From the NCBI GenBank assembly GCA_964584305.1, contig CAZOZL010000002.1, forward strand, positions 318,072 through 382,071: a DNA stretch of 64,000 bases. The letters are read 5' to 3'. Positions within the stretch are counted from its first letter, which is position 1; the number at the start of each line of letters is the position of its first letter. Origin of the DNA: SB11 sp964584305. Its GTDB lineage: Bacteria > Bacteroidota > Bacteroidia > UBA8524. A program made the position numbers and the translations under genes. This document shows positions 16,004 to 26,422 of this stretch, piece by piece. The notes beneath the pieces are model-generated. The model worked only from the letters and a program-made list of their open reading frames with translations, had not been told where the DNA came from and did no database searches.

Positions 16004-16272
16004 AGCGGCTTAAAAATAATTTCAAACATAAGCAAAAGGGCAAAAAATACGGCTTTTAAAAACCTTTCACTTTCTCTCTCTTGTCTGCTTGTGCATTTTG
16101 TCATTCTATTTCTAAAAGTTATTGGTAAAAACACGGCTTATAGTTGTATGCTACTTCTGAGTATAATAGGGCTGTTTCCTGCCCGTTAGTTAAAAATTTA
16201 GTACAAGATAAAACCTTACTCTATTCTTTCTCAAAAAAAAATTGTAATTTAGTGTGTTAGGTTAGGAAAGAT

Positions 16273-19200
16273 TTGCGGTTTATTTATACAATAAAAAAAA
16301 TATTTTTGGTATTGGGTATGGTTGCTATGGCAGCTATTACTGCAAAATCTCAATGCACGGTAAATTTTAGCTTGCCTGCTGATACCGTTTGTAGCCAAAC
16401 TTCACTGCTTTTTACTGATAGCTCAACAGGTAGTGGCACAATAACTTATTTATGGGATTTTGGCGATGTTTTAAGCCCGAGCAATTTTAGTAATGCAAAA
16501 AACCCTACTCACATTTTTATTGATACAGGATTGCTTTCGGTAAAGCTAACTATTACTGATACAAATAATTGCACAAAAAACACCACAAAAAGCATTTATG
16601 TATTAAAAGCTCCTATTGCCACATTTACCCGATACAATAATTGTGTGGGTAACAACTTGATAGTGCAAAACAACACTGTTTCAATAGCTAAGGATACTAT
16701 AACCAACTGGAAATGGTATTTTGGCACTACTGATTCTTCATCACAAAAAACACCAACGTATAGTTTTAATAGCACTGGTTTGTTTACGGTGCGGCTAATT
16801 GCCACTTCGGCAAAAGGGTGTAGGGATACCGCCTTGCAAAATGTACAAATATACTCGCAGCCCACTATCAGTATTAGCGATACCCAGTTTTGCGCCCAAA
16901 CATCGGTTAATTTTGATGTACAGATTACAGAAACCAATGGGGTTACTTATAGCTGGCGATTGGGCGATGGAAACTCATCAATAACAAAATCGCTGGTGCA
17001 TATATATACTACGGGGGGCGTTTATAAACCCCAAGCTAAAATAATACACGGCTTAACAGATTCTTGCTTTGCTATTTTTGATAGTATTACTGTTTTTAGT
17101 CTGCCCAATATTAATTTTAGTATAAATAACGACTCACAATGTTTTGAGGGCAATACTGTTTGTATCACTGATTTAACCAGCGTTGATACCAATGGTGGAG
17201 CGGTTACTAAACGAACAATGGTATTTGGCGATGGTTTTATTGATAATACTACACCGCCCGCTACAAAACTAATTTGCCATAAATATGCAGACCCTAACGG
17301 AGGGGAGTACCCCATTACTATTGAAGCTACTGATGTTAATAATTGTTTTGCCAGTTTAAAAGTACCAAAGGTGGTGCTTATTTATCCCAATCTTACCCCT
17401 GCATTTACTTTTACCCAAGTTAAAGATTGTTTTACAACTAAAGTAACGTTTACTAATACGTCTAATTTTGATAGTGCTAAAGTAGATAGTTTTGAGTGGG
17501 ATTTTGGGAACGGAGTAACCCGAACAGCAGGTTTTGCAAGCACTGTTGAAGAATATACAACATCAGGTAATTATTTTATAACACTTACCGTAGCAGATAC
17601 ATCGGGGTGTACTAAAGCAATTACTTCTGATGAAGATATTGAAAGTGTGGTGATAAACTTTAACCCCACCGTAAGTGAGGATACCTCTTGCTTTTATAAC
17701 AACTTATTTACATTATCAAATCCTGTAAATTTAAATACTACCGCTACATGGATGTTTGGTGATGGCGACCAAGACACAGGCTGGACATTTAACCAAAATT
17801 ATAGTGACCCTGGGCGGTTTATAATCAGGCTTAGAATGAGCTCTAATAGTTGTGATACTATCAAAATTATTGATACTGTAACCGTTTTAGGTCCAAGGGC
17901 AAACATAGGCACACCGCTCAATCGTTTTCAATGCCAAATACACGATACGGTGTATTTTACCAATACCTCCACCTTGCCCTATCTTTCAAACTATGGCCCA
18001 ATACCCAGTAATATAAAACGTATTTGGAATTTTGATGATACCGTTGCACCACAATGCACTACCGATACCAAAAATGGAATAAATGTAGGGATAAACTGCA
18101 ATTTTAGTAAAGATAGTTTGGGCGTGAAACACTGGTACACACCAGGGTTGGAGGGATGCTATAGCCCACAGTTAATACTTGAGGATACCGTTTGGGGGTG
18201 TATAGATTCAAACTCCATTTTTTTGGCTTTACAAAAACCTATTGCTAATCCTAATTTATTATCCGTACCTCCAGTTAGTGGATTATCATTTCCCAAACCT
18301 GATTGTTTAGGTCCTGAAAGTAGTAAAAGTAAGTTGGTGCTATTTAACCCACAAACCCAGCCCCTTTGTGCAAGAGAAACCTTTTGGGTAATGTGGGACT
18401 CGCTGTTTTGGGCTAATCAAGGTACTCTCGATTCTGGCTGGGGATTAGATAGTGCAAATAAAAATTACGCGTACGATAGTTTGCCAGGCGATACTGCGGG
18501 CAGAGTAACCATAGGCTTAATTATTGGTAATGGTAGAGATACGGCAAACAACCAATGTTTTGATACTGCTTGGTACCATCATATTTTTGATTTTAGTGAT
18601 TTATATCCTTTTATAACAAGCAATTATGACCCTAATATTAATAATTGCGCTGGTGCAACAATAAATTTTAGGGTTACTGACACACTGCAAAGTGGAATTA
18701 CTAATTATAGTTGGGATTTTGGAGACGGAAGTCCCACTGTAAGCGGTGCTACGGCCTATAAAACCCAACATACTTTTGATAGTATGGGTAGTTTTACGGT
18801 TACACTATTGCTACAAAACACTAATGGCTGCGAAGGTACAGCAACAGATACAATACATATAGGTTTTGAAACAGATATAGATTTTTCGATAACACAAGCC
18901 TGTGTAAACGATACTATACTTTTTACGGGAGAGATTAGCAATTATGGTATAAGCGTGCCATGGACTAATGGAGGCAGCGAAACTATAAATTGGGATTTTG
19001 GAGATGGAAATGGATTTACTGCTAACGGCATTGCCCCTGCCAAATCGTTTACAAAAGTGGGGGACTACTCACTAAGAGTGTCGTTAACAGACCGCTATGG
19101 GTGTAAAGATACTGTGGTGGTGGATAGTGCTTTTAAAGTTTTTGGTGTTTATGCTCGCCTATTAAATGATGATACTTTAGTATGTCCACAAATCTTTCAA

Positions 19201-22200
19201 CTCATAGATTCTTCAAGATTGTCCGACCCTCTAAATTTTCTCAATACCCTTGCTGAGGATAGTATAAGCGAATGGGAATGGAGAGTGCAGCCGAAAAACC
19301 TAAAAAGTTTTTTGCAAAACCCTTATTTCGATTTTCCTGTGGGAGGTAATTATACTTTTAATTTAACGGTGAAAAACTCGGTAGGGTGTATAGATAGTGC
19401 TACTGAAACTTTTTTTGTAAAAGGACCTTCACCCAATTTCTCTATAATTTCTGATACCACAGGGTGCAGCCCATTGCTGGTTGAGTTTGATAACCAAAGC
19501 ACTAATGCCACCAGTTATACATGGAATTTTAGGGATGCTGATAATAATACCATTACCACTTTTAGTGATACCAATGTTAGCAATACTTATATTGGAGGGG
19601 GGGTGTACAAACCATTTTTAACGGCTGAAAGTAGCGAGTATGATAGTAAACTTGGGCGGGCGGTTACTTGTCGTTCAGTATTTCCTGATACTTCTGTGCA
19701 GGCTTTGCGATTAGTTGCCGTAGATGCCTCACCTACTTCAAATTTTAGTGTTGTTAATTCTTGTTCCAATTTATCTATTAGCTTCACCGATTCATCGGTG
19801 ATAGATTCGAGTACGGTATCTCAATATTTATGGGAGTTTGGAGATGGTGATACCTCATCACAAAGAAACCCTACTCATACCTATGCCGATACGGGCACAT
19901 ATATAGTTACCTTTTTAGTGCAAAGCTCATCAGGTTGTGTGGACTCTATCGAAAAAACCGTTACTGTTGCTCCAACTCCAATGGCAAATTTTACCGTAGC
20001 TGAAACTTGCCATAGCGAAACGGCAAAATTCACCAATTCATCTACCACCGCCAATGCCTTTATAGTACAATGGGTGTGGGACTTTGGCGACCTAAGTACA
20101 TCGGTTTTTCAAAATCCATCAAAAAAATATAATGCAGTGGGTGTTTATCCCGTAAGGTTAAAAATTCTTACAAATACGGGCTGCGAGGATTCTATTATAA
20201 AAAATATTACAATTAATCCCAATCCCGTTTCTAATTTTAGTACGGGTAATGTTTGCCAAAATGCAATACTATCTATTACTAATACCTCTACCATAAGTAG
20301 CGGTAGCATTACCTATTTATGGGAGTTTGGAGATGGTACTACATCTACTGATGCTGTGCCGTCAAAAACGTTTGCCACAACGGGCAACTATATTATTAAA
20401 CTTAATACTACCAGCAATAAAGGTTGCAAGCATTTAGCACAAACATTTTTTAATGTTATGCCAAAACCACAAGCAAACTTTAGTGTTAATGATAATAGCC
20501 AGTGCCTAAATCAAAACTTTTTCTCAACTATTAATCAAAGTACAATAGCATCGGGAACATTTACTTCGAGTTGGAACTATGGCGATGGTAGTATTACTAC
20601 TACTAATACTTCTCATACATATTCAGACTCGGGCATATATACCATACGCCTGATAGAACAATCTAACTTGGGCTGCTTGGATACCTTTGACTTGGGAGTA
20701 AATGTATATCCCTCGCCAATGGCAAATTTTAGTATTAATGATACAGCTCAATGTTTAAATACAAATAATTTTGTTTTTACTAATACCAGTACTGATACAG
20801 GCAGCTTAACCCATTTTTGGGACATGGGCGATGGCGGTTCATTCAGCACACAAAACACGTCTTATACTTACTTTACCGACATTGCTTTTACCGTTAGGCT
20901 AATTGTAACAAATGGTACAAACTGCAGGGATACTATCACTAAGAATATTAATGTTTTGCCGCTTCCGCAGCCCTCTTTCACCATTGATGATACGGGGCAA
21001 TGTGTAAACAATAATGTGTTTAGTTTTACCAATAGTACCACTATTAAATATGGCACATTTACATTGCTATGGTTGTTTGGCAATGGTACTACTTCTAATG
21101 CAAGTGCGCCTTCACGTACTTATACTTTAGATACAAATTATACCGTGAGCCTCATAGGAATATCAAACAGGGGATGCAAGGATACTGCTACAAAAACACT
21201 CACTGTTTTTCCAAAACCAAGCCCCGCTTTTAGCATTAACGATACCAACCAATGTATTAATACCAACCTATACCAGTTTACCAACCTTAGCACCATTAAA
21301 TATGGCACTAATAGCTATACATGGCATTTTACCACTACCGATAGTGCTACCACCACAAATGCCAGTTATGTGTACAATGCGCCTGATATAAGGCTGGTAA
21401 CGCTAAGGGCAGTTTCAAACCAAGGCTGTACAGACAGTGCCCGCACACAAGTAGTCATATACCCAAAACCACAAAGCAGTTTTAGTATTAATGATACTAA
21501 CCAATGCCTAAATACAAATAGTTATAATTTTGCAGGACTAAGCACTATAAGTAGCGGCAGTTTTGTATATAACTGGGATTTTGGAAACGGTACAAGCACC
21601 CTTAAAAAAGACACCACTATTGTATATACTTCTGATGGGAATTATACCGTTACATTAATTAATCGCTCTAATTTTGATTGTTATGATACTGTTTTAACTC
21701 CTATTATTGTTTATGCTACTCCAGAGCCTAAATTTAGTATTAATGATAGCGACCAATGCCAGCAAGAAAACTTTTTTCAATTTACCAATAATAGCACTAT
21801 AAATAGCGGTAGTATGGACTATGTATGGCGTTTTGGTAGCGAAGGAACTACTGCAATACTATCGCCCAGTTTTGTTTTTACTAATGCCACTACCCATAGT
21901 GTTAAGCTAAAAACATCCTCAAATTTTAACTGTGTAGACTCTATTGAAAAGCAGGTCATAGTATATCCTACCCCGCAAGTGGGTTTTGCCATAAACGATA
22001 CGGGGCAGTGTATTAACACCAACCAGTTTGTATATACCAACCAAAGTACTATTGCTGCGGGTACGCTCACTTATAGTTGGGATTTAGGAAACGGTTTCAC
22101 AGCGGCACAGGCAGATACCACAGTAGAATATACTAATTATGGTATTTATACTGCAAGGCTAATAGCACTTTCTGACAAAAACTGCCCCGATACGCTAGCA

Positions 22201-24708
22201 AAAGAGATACAGGTATTTGCAAAGCCTGAGCCACTATTTGCCATTAATGATACCGACCAATGCTCAAAAGCCAACCTATTTTTAATGAATAACCAAAGTA
22301 CCATCCCGCAAGGAACAAACACGTATGTTTGGTATTGGGGAAATGGCGATACTGCAAGTGCCACTCAACCTAATTACAGCTACTCAAAAGACTCTACGGG
22401 CTATACTATTAAACTAAAAGCGACCTCCAACTTTGGTTGCACAGATTCTATTGAAAAGCGGGTAATTGTCTATCCACAAAGCCAAGTTGATTTTACTATT
22501 AATGATAGTACACAATGTATTAATGGCAATACATTTACTTTTACTAATGGCACAATACTAAAAAGTGGCTCGCTTGCTTATACTTGGAGTTTTGGTGATG
22601 GGTTCACCTCCACAGCTACTGATACTACTATTGTTTACAATAACTATGGTATATACACGCCTACACTAATTGCCACTACAAATTTTAATTGTAAAGATAC
22701 TTTGGTGAAATATAGCCGTGTATATGCCAAGCCTACCCCTTTATTTACAGTAAATGATACCGACCAATGCCTTACTAACAACGTGTTTAGCATTAATAAT
22801 AAAAGTACTATTGCCGAAGGTACAAATACTTATATTTGGTATTGGGGCAATGGTGATACTGCAAGTGCCGAGCAGCCTAATTACAGTTACCCAGTAGATA
22901 CCATATACACTATAAAAATGCGGGTAACTTCAAATTTTGATTGTAAAGACTCTGCCGAAAAACAGGTGGTAGTGTACCCACAGCCCAGTGTAGCATTTAC
23001 CATTAATGATAGTGGACAATGTGTAAACGATAATTTGTTTGTTTTTACCAATACATCGGTAGTTAGCTATGGTACACTAACCTACCTATGGGATTTTGAT
23101 GATGGAAGAAATGCAACAGTAAAGGATACCGCAGTAATATATAGTACTGATGCTACTTTTAGACCTGTACTAAGAGTTACCACCAATTTTGGCTGTACCG
23201 ATACTTTGGGCAAAAGTATAGTGGTACATAGCAAACCCAATCCTGCTTTTACCACAAATGATACCGCACAATGTGTAAACGATAATCTATTTCGGTTTAC
23301 CAATACTTCTACCATAAACAAAGGAGCAATAACCTATGATTGGAATTTTGGGAACAACACTACCGATACTGCCACCAGCCCTGTACTAATATACACTTTA
23401 GATACTATATATACGGTGCGCTTGCTCACCACCTCCAATTTTAATTGTGTAGATTCTACTACCCAGCAAATGCTGGTTTTCCCGCAGCCACAGGCAGGTT
23501 TTACTGTAAACGATACTGCCCAGTGTATCAATACTAATACCTTTACTTTTGCAAACAGCACCACTATAAAATATGGCACATTAACCTATGTGTGGGATTT
23601 TGGAAATACTGCCACATCAACAGATATAAGCCCCAATTATATATATCCCATTCAGGGGACTTACCCCGTTACTTTAGTGGCGAAAAGTGATAACGATTGT
23701 TTTGATACGGCAACAAGCATTTCTATATTATACCCTAAGCCCAATCCTAATTTTACTATAAACGATAGCGACCAGTGCCTTAAAACTCAAAATTTTATCT
23801 TTACTAATACATCAACCATAGATAGCGGCACATTTACCAACCGTTGGCAATTTAGCGATGGTGTGGTATATACAGACTCTACCAATGTTGCCAAAACATT
23901 TAATAACCCCATAAGCTATACTGCCCAGTTGGTGCTTACAAGCAATCAGGATTGTAAAGACTCTATTACTAAAGCAATTATTGTGTATCCGCATCCCAAC
24001 CCCAATTTTTTAGGGCTAAAATTAATTTACTGCTCTGATGATCCTTTACTGCCCTTACTACCCATAGTACCAGGCGGTGTATTCGAGGGAAAAAATATGC
24101 AAAACGATACCTTTGTCCCTATTATTTCAGGGGATGATACCGTAAAATATACCGTATCCACAAATGGTTGTTTTAGCGATACTACCAAGTTTACACGTGT
24201 TTTTGGGCTACCCAATTTAGGCATAGGTCCTGATACTACACTGTGTCGCCAAGAGTTTATAAAATTTGATATTAGTTTTCCCAATTCTACCTATTTATGG
24301 TCAACAGGTTCAACATTGCCATTTATACGCATTACAGCACCGGGTACATATATCGCCAACCTTTTTAATATTTGTGATACCCTTAGCAGTACTGTGGTAG
24401 TAGCGTATAAAAACTATGATTGTAATTTCTTTTTTCCTAATGCGTTTACACCCAATGGTGATGGACTGAATGATGTTTTTCTTCCTTTTTTCGAGAGTGA
24501 TGTAATAGGCATGGAGTTAACCATACTGAACCGCTGGGGTGGAATTATTTTTAAAAGTACAGACCTCACCAAAGGCTGGAATGGTAGATACAAAGGAGAA
24601 CCCGTGCAAGACGGGGTATATATGTGGCATATTAATTTAGTGATAAACGAAAGCGGAGATAATTTATACCGCCATGCAGTGGGTGGGCAGGTACATTTAA
24701 TTAGATAA
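16273..24708 (+). CDS. Giant PKD-repeat surface protein with T9SS C-terminal domain
   Basis: The 2,811-residue product begins at a TTG (16273) preceded by AGGAAAG and starts with the signal peptide MRFIYTIKKIFLVLGMVAMA. The protein is then almost all PKD-type immunoglobulin-like domains, with repeated WDFGDG/WxFGNG motifs about every 85-95 residues. Domains up to about residue 1395 are diverse; from there to about 2575 there are 14 closely related copies (separate entry). The last 92 residues (FFPNAFTPNGDGLNDVF to GGQVHLIR) form the gliding-motility-associated domain that directs export by the type IX system. It is probably a cell-surface adhesin or gliding-related protein. The T9SS gene porQ follows 600 bp downstream. 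Confidence 0.93.
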   Translation: MRFIYTIKKIFLVLGMVAMAAITAKSQCTVNFSLPADTVCSQTSLLFTDSSTGSGTITYLWDFGDVLSPSNFSNAKNPTHIFIDTGLLSVKLTITDTNNCTKNTTKSIYVLKAPIATFTRYNNCVGNNLIVQNNTVSIAKDTITNWKWYFGTTDSSSQKTPTYSFNSTGLFTVRLIATSAKGCRDTALQNVQIYSQPTISISDTQFCAQTSVNFDVQITETNGVTYSWRLGDGNSSITKSLVHIYTTGGVYKPQAKIIHGLTDSCFAIFDSITVFSLPNINFSINNDSQCFEGNTVCITDLTSVDTNGGAVTKRTMVFGDGFIDNTTPPATKLICHKYADPNGGEYPITIEATDVNNCFASLKVPKVVLIYPNLTPAFTFTQVKDCFTTKVTFTNTSNFDSAKVDSFEWDFGNGVTRTAGFASTVEEYTTSGNYFITLTVADTSGCTKAITSDEDIESVVINFNPTVSEDTSCFYNNLFTLSNPVNLNTTATWMFGDGDQDTGWTFNQNYSDPGRFIIRLRMSSNSCDTIKIIDTVTVLGPRANIGTPLNRFQCQIHDTVYFTNTSTLPYLSNYGPIPSNIKRIWNFDDTVAPQCTTDTKNGINVGINCNFSKDSLGVKHWYTPGLEGCYSPQLILEDTVWGCIDSNSIFLALQKPIANPNLLSVPPVSGLSFPKPDCLGPESSKSKLVLFNPQTQPLCARETFWVMWDSLFWANQGTLDSGWGLDSANKNYAYDSLPGDTAGRVTIGLIIGNGRDTANNQCFDTAWYHHIFDFSDLYPFITSNYDPNINNCAGATINFRVTDTLQSGITNYSWDFGDGSPTVSGATAYKTQHTFDSMGSFTVTLLLQNTNGCEGTATDTIHIGFETDIDFSITQACVNDTILFTGEISNYGISVPWTNGGSETINWDFGDGNGFTANGIAPAKSFTKVGDYSLRVSLTDRYGCKDTVVVDSAFKVFGVYARLLNDDTLVCPQIFQLIDSSRLSDPLNFLNTLAEDSISEWEWRVQPKNLKSFLQNPYFDFPVGGNYTFNLTVKNSVGCIDSATETFFVKGPSPNFSIISDTTGCSPLLVEFDNQSTNATSYTWNFRDADNNTITTFSDTNVSNTYIGGGVYKPFLTAESSEYDSKLGRAVTCRSVFPDTSVQALRLVAVDASPTSNFSVVNSCSNLSISFTDSSVIDSSTVSQYLWEFGDGDTSSQRNPTHTYADTGTYIVTFLVQSSSGCVDSIEKTVTVAPTPMANFTVAETCHSETAKFTNSSTTANAFIVQWVWDFGDLSTSVFQNPSKKYNAVGVYPVRLKILTNTGCEDSIIKNITINPNPVSNFSTGNVCQNAILSITNTSTISSGSITYLWEFGDGTTSTDAVPSKTFATTGNYIIKLNTTSNKGCKHLAQTFFNVMPKPQANFSVNDNSQCLNQNFFSTINQSTIASGTFTSSWNYGDGSITTTNTSHTYSDSGIYTIRLIEQSNLGCLDTFDLGVNVYPSPMANFSINDTAQCLNTNNFVFTNTSTDTGSLTHFWDMGDGGSFSTQNTSYTYFTDIAFTVRLIVTNGTNCRDTITKNINVLPLPQPSFTIDDTGQCVNNNVFSFTNSTTIKYGTFTLLWLFGNGTTSNASAPSRTYTLDTNYTVSLIGISNRGCKDTATKTLTVFPKPSPAFSINDTNQCINTNLYQFTNLSTIKYGTNSYTWHFTTTDSATTTNASYVYNAPDIRLVTLRAVSNQGCTDSARTQVVIYPKPQSSFSINDTNQCLNTNSYNFAGLSTISSGSFVYNWDFGNGTSTLKKDTTIVYTSDGNYTVTLINRSNFDCYDTVLTPIIVYATPEPKFSINDSDQCQQENFFQFTNNSTINSGSMDYVWRFGSEGTTAILSPSFVFTNATTHSVKLKTSSNFNCVDSIEKQVIVYPTPQVGFAINDTGQCINTNQFVYTNQSTIAAGTLTYSWDLGNGFTAAQADTTVEYTNYGIYTARLIALSDKNCPDTLAKEIQVFAKPEPLFAINDTDQCSKANLFLMNNQSTIPQGTNTYVWYWGNGDTASATQPNYSYSKDSTGYTIKLKATSNFGCTDSIEKRVIVYPQSQVDFTINDSTQCINGNTFTFTNGTILKSGSLAYTWSFGDGFTSTATDTTIVYNNYGIYTPTLIATTNFNCKDTLVKYSRVYAKPTPLFTVNDTDQCLTNNVFSINNKSTIAEGTNTYIWYWGNGDTASAEQPNYSYPVDTIYTIKMRVTSNFDCKDSAEKQVVVYPQPSVAFTINDSGQCVNDNLFVFTNTSVVSYGTLTYLWDFDDGRNATVKDTAVIYSTDATFRPVLRVTTNFGCTDTLGKSIVVHSKPNPAFTTNDTAQCVNDNLFRFTNTSTINKGAITYDWNFGNNTTDTATSPVLIYTLDTIYTVRLLTTSNFNCVDSTTQQMLVFPQPQAGFTVNDTAQCINTNTFTFANSTTIKYGTLTYVWDFGNTATSTDISPNYIYPIQGTYPVTLVAKSDNDCFDTATSISILYPKPNPNFTINDSDQCLKTQNFIFTNTSTIDSGTFTNRWQFSDGVVYTDSTNVAKTFNNPISYTAQLVLTSNQDCKDSITKAIIVYPHPNPNFLGLKLIYCSDDPLLPLLPIVPGGVFEGKNMQNDTFVPIISGDDTVKYTVSTNGCFSDTTKFTRVFGLPNLGIGPDTTLCRQEFIKFDISFPNSTYLWSTGSTLPFIRITAPGTYIANLFNICDTLSSTVVVAYKNYDCNFFFPNAFTPNGDGLNDVFLPFFESDVIGMELTILNRWGGIIFKSTDLTKGWNGRYKGEPVQDGVYMWHINLVINESGDNLYRHAVGGQVHLIR
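20458..23996 (+). repeat. Tandem array of 14 homologous PKD repeats
   Basis: Fourteen in-frame units of about 84 codons each begin with P-x-P-x-x-x-F-x-I-N-D-T-x-Q-C and contain F-T-N-x-S-T-I, W-x-F-G-N-G and a second Cys in S-N-x-x-C-x-D. Each unit has two conserved cysteines, so one disulfide per domain is likely. Units 7-8 and 9-10 share the alternation of a GIYT-type unit and a WYWGNGDTAS-type unit, indicating duplication of a two-unit block. The DNA has diverged beyond simple slippage repeats. Confidence 0.9.
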
Positions 24709-25002
24709 TTATTTTTGGAACAATCGTTCCAGAATATAAAATTATTTGTTCGTGTGGTTGTTTCCCTTCTTAAGCGGAGTAATGAGCGGCATTAAGGGGT
24801 TGGATGAAACGAGGATAAACCAAACTTATATCAAGCTCGTACTATTATATATATTTTTGATGGGTCAAAACCCATCGCTTTTCAAAAGTATAGTACAAAG
24901 GCGGATTTAAGTCCGCCTTTGTAATGTAATGGTAGCAGAATAAGATTAAAAATCTTATTTTTATAGGAAACAGTACGCTACACGTACTGGCACAAAAGGC
25001 TC
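24709..25002. other. Intergenic spacer with hairpins downstream of the giant gene
   Basis: No gene is visible. A perfect 11-bp stem ACAAAGGCGGA/TCCGCCTTTGT with a 6-nt loop lies at 24895-24922, and a smaller hairpin TGGGTCAAAACCCA at about 24860-24873. Neither is followed by a clear T run, so a terminator role is uncertain. Confidence 0.45.
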
Positions 25003-25104
25003 ACCCGTGCCGTTCACACATTTTCTTGCAGCAGGTTTCAACCTGCTGTAATTCATACCTTTAGCAAAAATTTTATGTATAGAATGGGCATTCATGCCTA
25101 TTCT
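25003..25104 (+). repeat. Dispersed two-palindrome repeat, copy A
   Basis: It contains the block CCGTGCCGTTCAC, the palindrome GCAGCAGGTTTCAACCTGCT, a linker ending AAAATTTTATGTAT, and the second palindrome GAATGGGCATTCATGCCTAT. Further copies lie at 28471, 29179, 41187, 50139 and 55350, with fragments at 31691 and 48351. Confidence 0.8.
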
Positions 25105-25280
25105 GCCCTAAGGTTTCCATCTTGCTACGGTCTTAGCTTATTATAATTAGCCCCACCTATACCTCACATATAAAAAGCAAATGCTCCTTCAACTTGTAAT
25201 ACCACCACTCAGAAAATAAATTTAGGGCTAAACATACTCTTTATTAGTATAGTCTATCATAAATAAACAGTTTTTTCGTT

Positions 25281-25288
25281 TACTTTTG
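25281..25288 (+). promoter_or_regulatory. Bacteroidota -7 box before porQ
   Basis: TACTTTTG matches TAnnTTTG and lies 20 bp before the GTG start, which would give a very short leader. No convincing -33 TTG is seen at the right distance. Confidence 0.5.
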
Positions 25289-25308
25289 AGACCCATTAAA
25301 TTCCATTT

Positions 25309-26355
25309 GTGAGAAAAATATTTCTACTTCTATTTTCAAGCCTTTCATTTGGTGTTTTTGCCCAAATTGGCGGCAATGGCGTATATCAAGTACTTAATGT
25401 TACCCCATCGGCTCGTATAGCTGCATTGGGTGGGACTTTAATTACCGCTTATGATAGGGATGTAAATATTGGTTTTCAAAATCCTGCCATGCTCAATAAA
25501 AGTATGGATAAGCAATTGGCAATAAACTACTTAAACTATTTTGCAGATATTAATCAAGGGTATTTTGCGTATGCAAAACATTATGATAGTATAGGTACAT
25601 TTTCGGCAGGCGTACAATACTTAAACTATGGAGAGTTTACCGCTACCGATGCGGCTGCCAATAATTTAGGCACATTTTCAGCCTCTGATGTGGTTTTTCA
25701 GTTAGGGTATGGAAGAGCCAAAGGGAAATGGGCGTATGGCAGTAATTTAAAGGTAATATACTCACAGTTAGAAACGTATAACTCATTGGGTGTTGCTTTT
25801 GATATTGCAGGTGCTTATGTAAATACTAAAAAACTTTTTACCGCTACATTAGTAGCACGAAATATAGGCACGCAAATAGTTACTTATGTACCAGGGAATA
25901 GAGAGCGGCTACCTTTTGAAATTCAGTTGGGAGTGTCAAAAAAATTAGAACACGCCCCTTTTCGGTTTTCACTCATTGCGCACAACCTTCAACGTGCTGA
26001 TATATCGTATGTAAACCCTAATGCTCGCAACGTACAGATAGATTTTGCTACACAAGAGCCAATAGTAGAAAAAGTATCAACAGGTGATAAAATTATGCGC
26101 CACATCATTATTGGTACTGAAATGGTTTTTAGCAAAAATTTTAATATTCGTTTTGCCTATAACCACCAACGCAGAAGGGAAATGAGCCTGCCTGATACCA
26201 AAGGTTTTACTGGGTTTTCGTGGGGTTTTAGTTTAAAACTTTTTAGGATGAATGTGAGTTATGGCAATGCTGGTTTTTTCCCAAAAAGGGGTAGCCATCA
26301 CTTCTCATTACTTATTGATACTAAGACTTTTTTTAAAAAGAAGGCTAAAAAATAG
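25309..26355 (+). CDS. porQ: Type IX secretion system protein PorQ
   Basis: The 348-residue outer-membrane protein starts at a GTG with the signal peptide MRKIFLLLFSSLSFGVFAQ. The first mature residues (GGNGVYQVLNVTPSARIAAL) are the hallmark of PorQ. The rest is a series of amphipathic beta strands of the PorV/FadL type, ending in SHHFSLLIDTKTFF. In species where it has been studied, PorQ is part of the attachment complex that anchors T9SS cargo at the cell surface. It is followed 67 bp later by cmk, a gene order common in Bacteroidota. The giant T9SS cargo gene lies just upstream. Confidence 0.9.
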   Translation: MRKIFLLLFSSLSFGVFAQIGGNGVYQVLNVTPSARIAALGGTLITAYDRDVNIGFQNPAMLNKSMDKQLAINYLNYFADINQGYFAYAKHYDSIGTFSAGVQYLNYGEFTATDAAANNLGTFSASDVVFQLGYGRAKGKWAYGSNLKVIYSQLETYNSLGVAFDIAGAYVNTKKLFTATLVARNIGTQIVTYVPGNRERLPFEIQLGVSKKLEHAPFRFSLIAHNLQRADISYVNPNARNVQIDFATQEPIVEKVSTGDKIMRHIIIGTEMVFSKNFNIRFAYNHQRRREMSLPDTKGFTGFSWGFSLKLFRMNVSYGNAGFFPKRGSHHFSLLIDTKTFFKKKAKK

Positions 26356-26398
26356 CTTACTCCTCCTGCCCCAACTACTCCAGTACAATAGCTTATAG

Positions 26399-26406
26399 TA
26401 TATTTG
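26399..26406 (+). promoter_or_regulatory. Bacteroidota -7 box before cmk
   Basis: TATATTTG matches TAnnTTTG and ends 16 bp before the GTG start at 26423, so cmk may have its own promoter with an almost leaderless message. Confidence 0.5.
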
Positions 26407-26422
26407 TAACAAATTTTTGGTA

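Noticed and set aside
20868..23579. Regularly spaced minus-strand open frames opposite the PKD array
   Set aside because: They recur with the 252-bp repeat period and have repetitive, non-conserved translations; they are shadows of the plus-strand repeat.
20458..23996. Repeat array as a possible CRISPR
   Set aside because: Units are long, in frame, diverged and coding; there are no short identical repeats with unique spacers and no cas genes.
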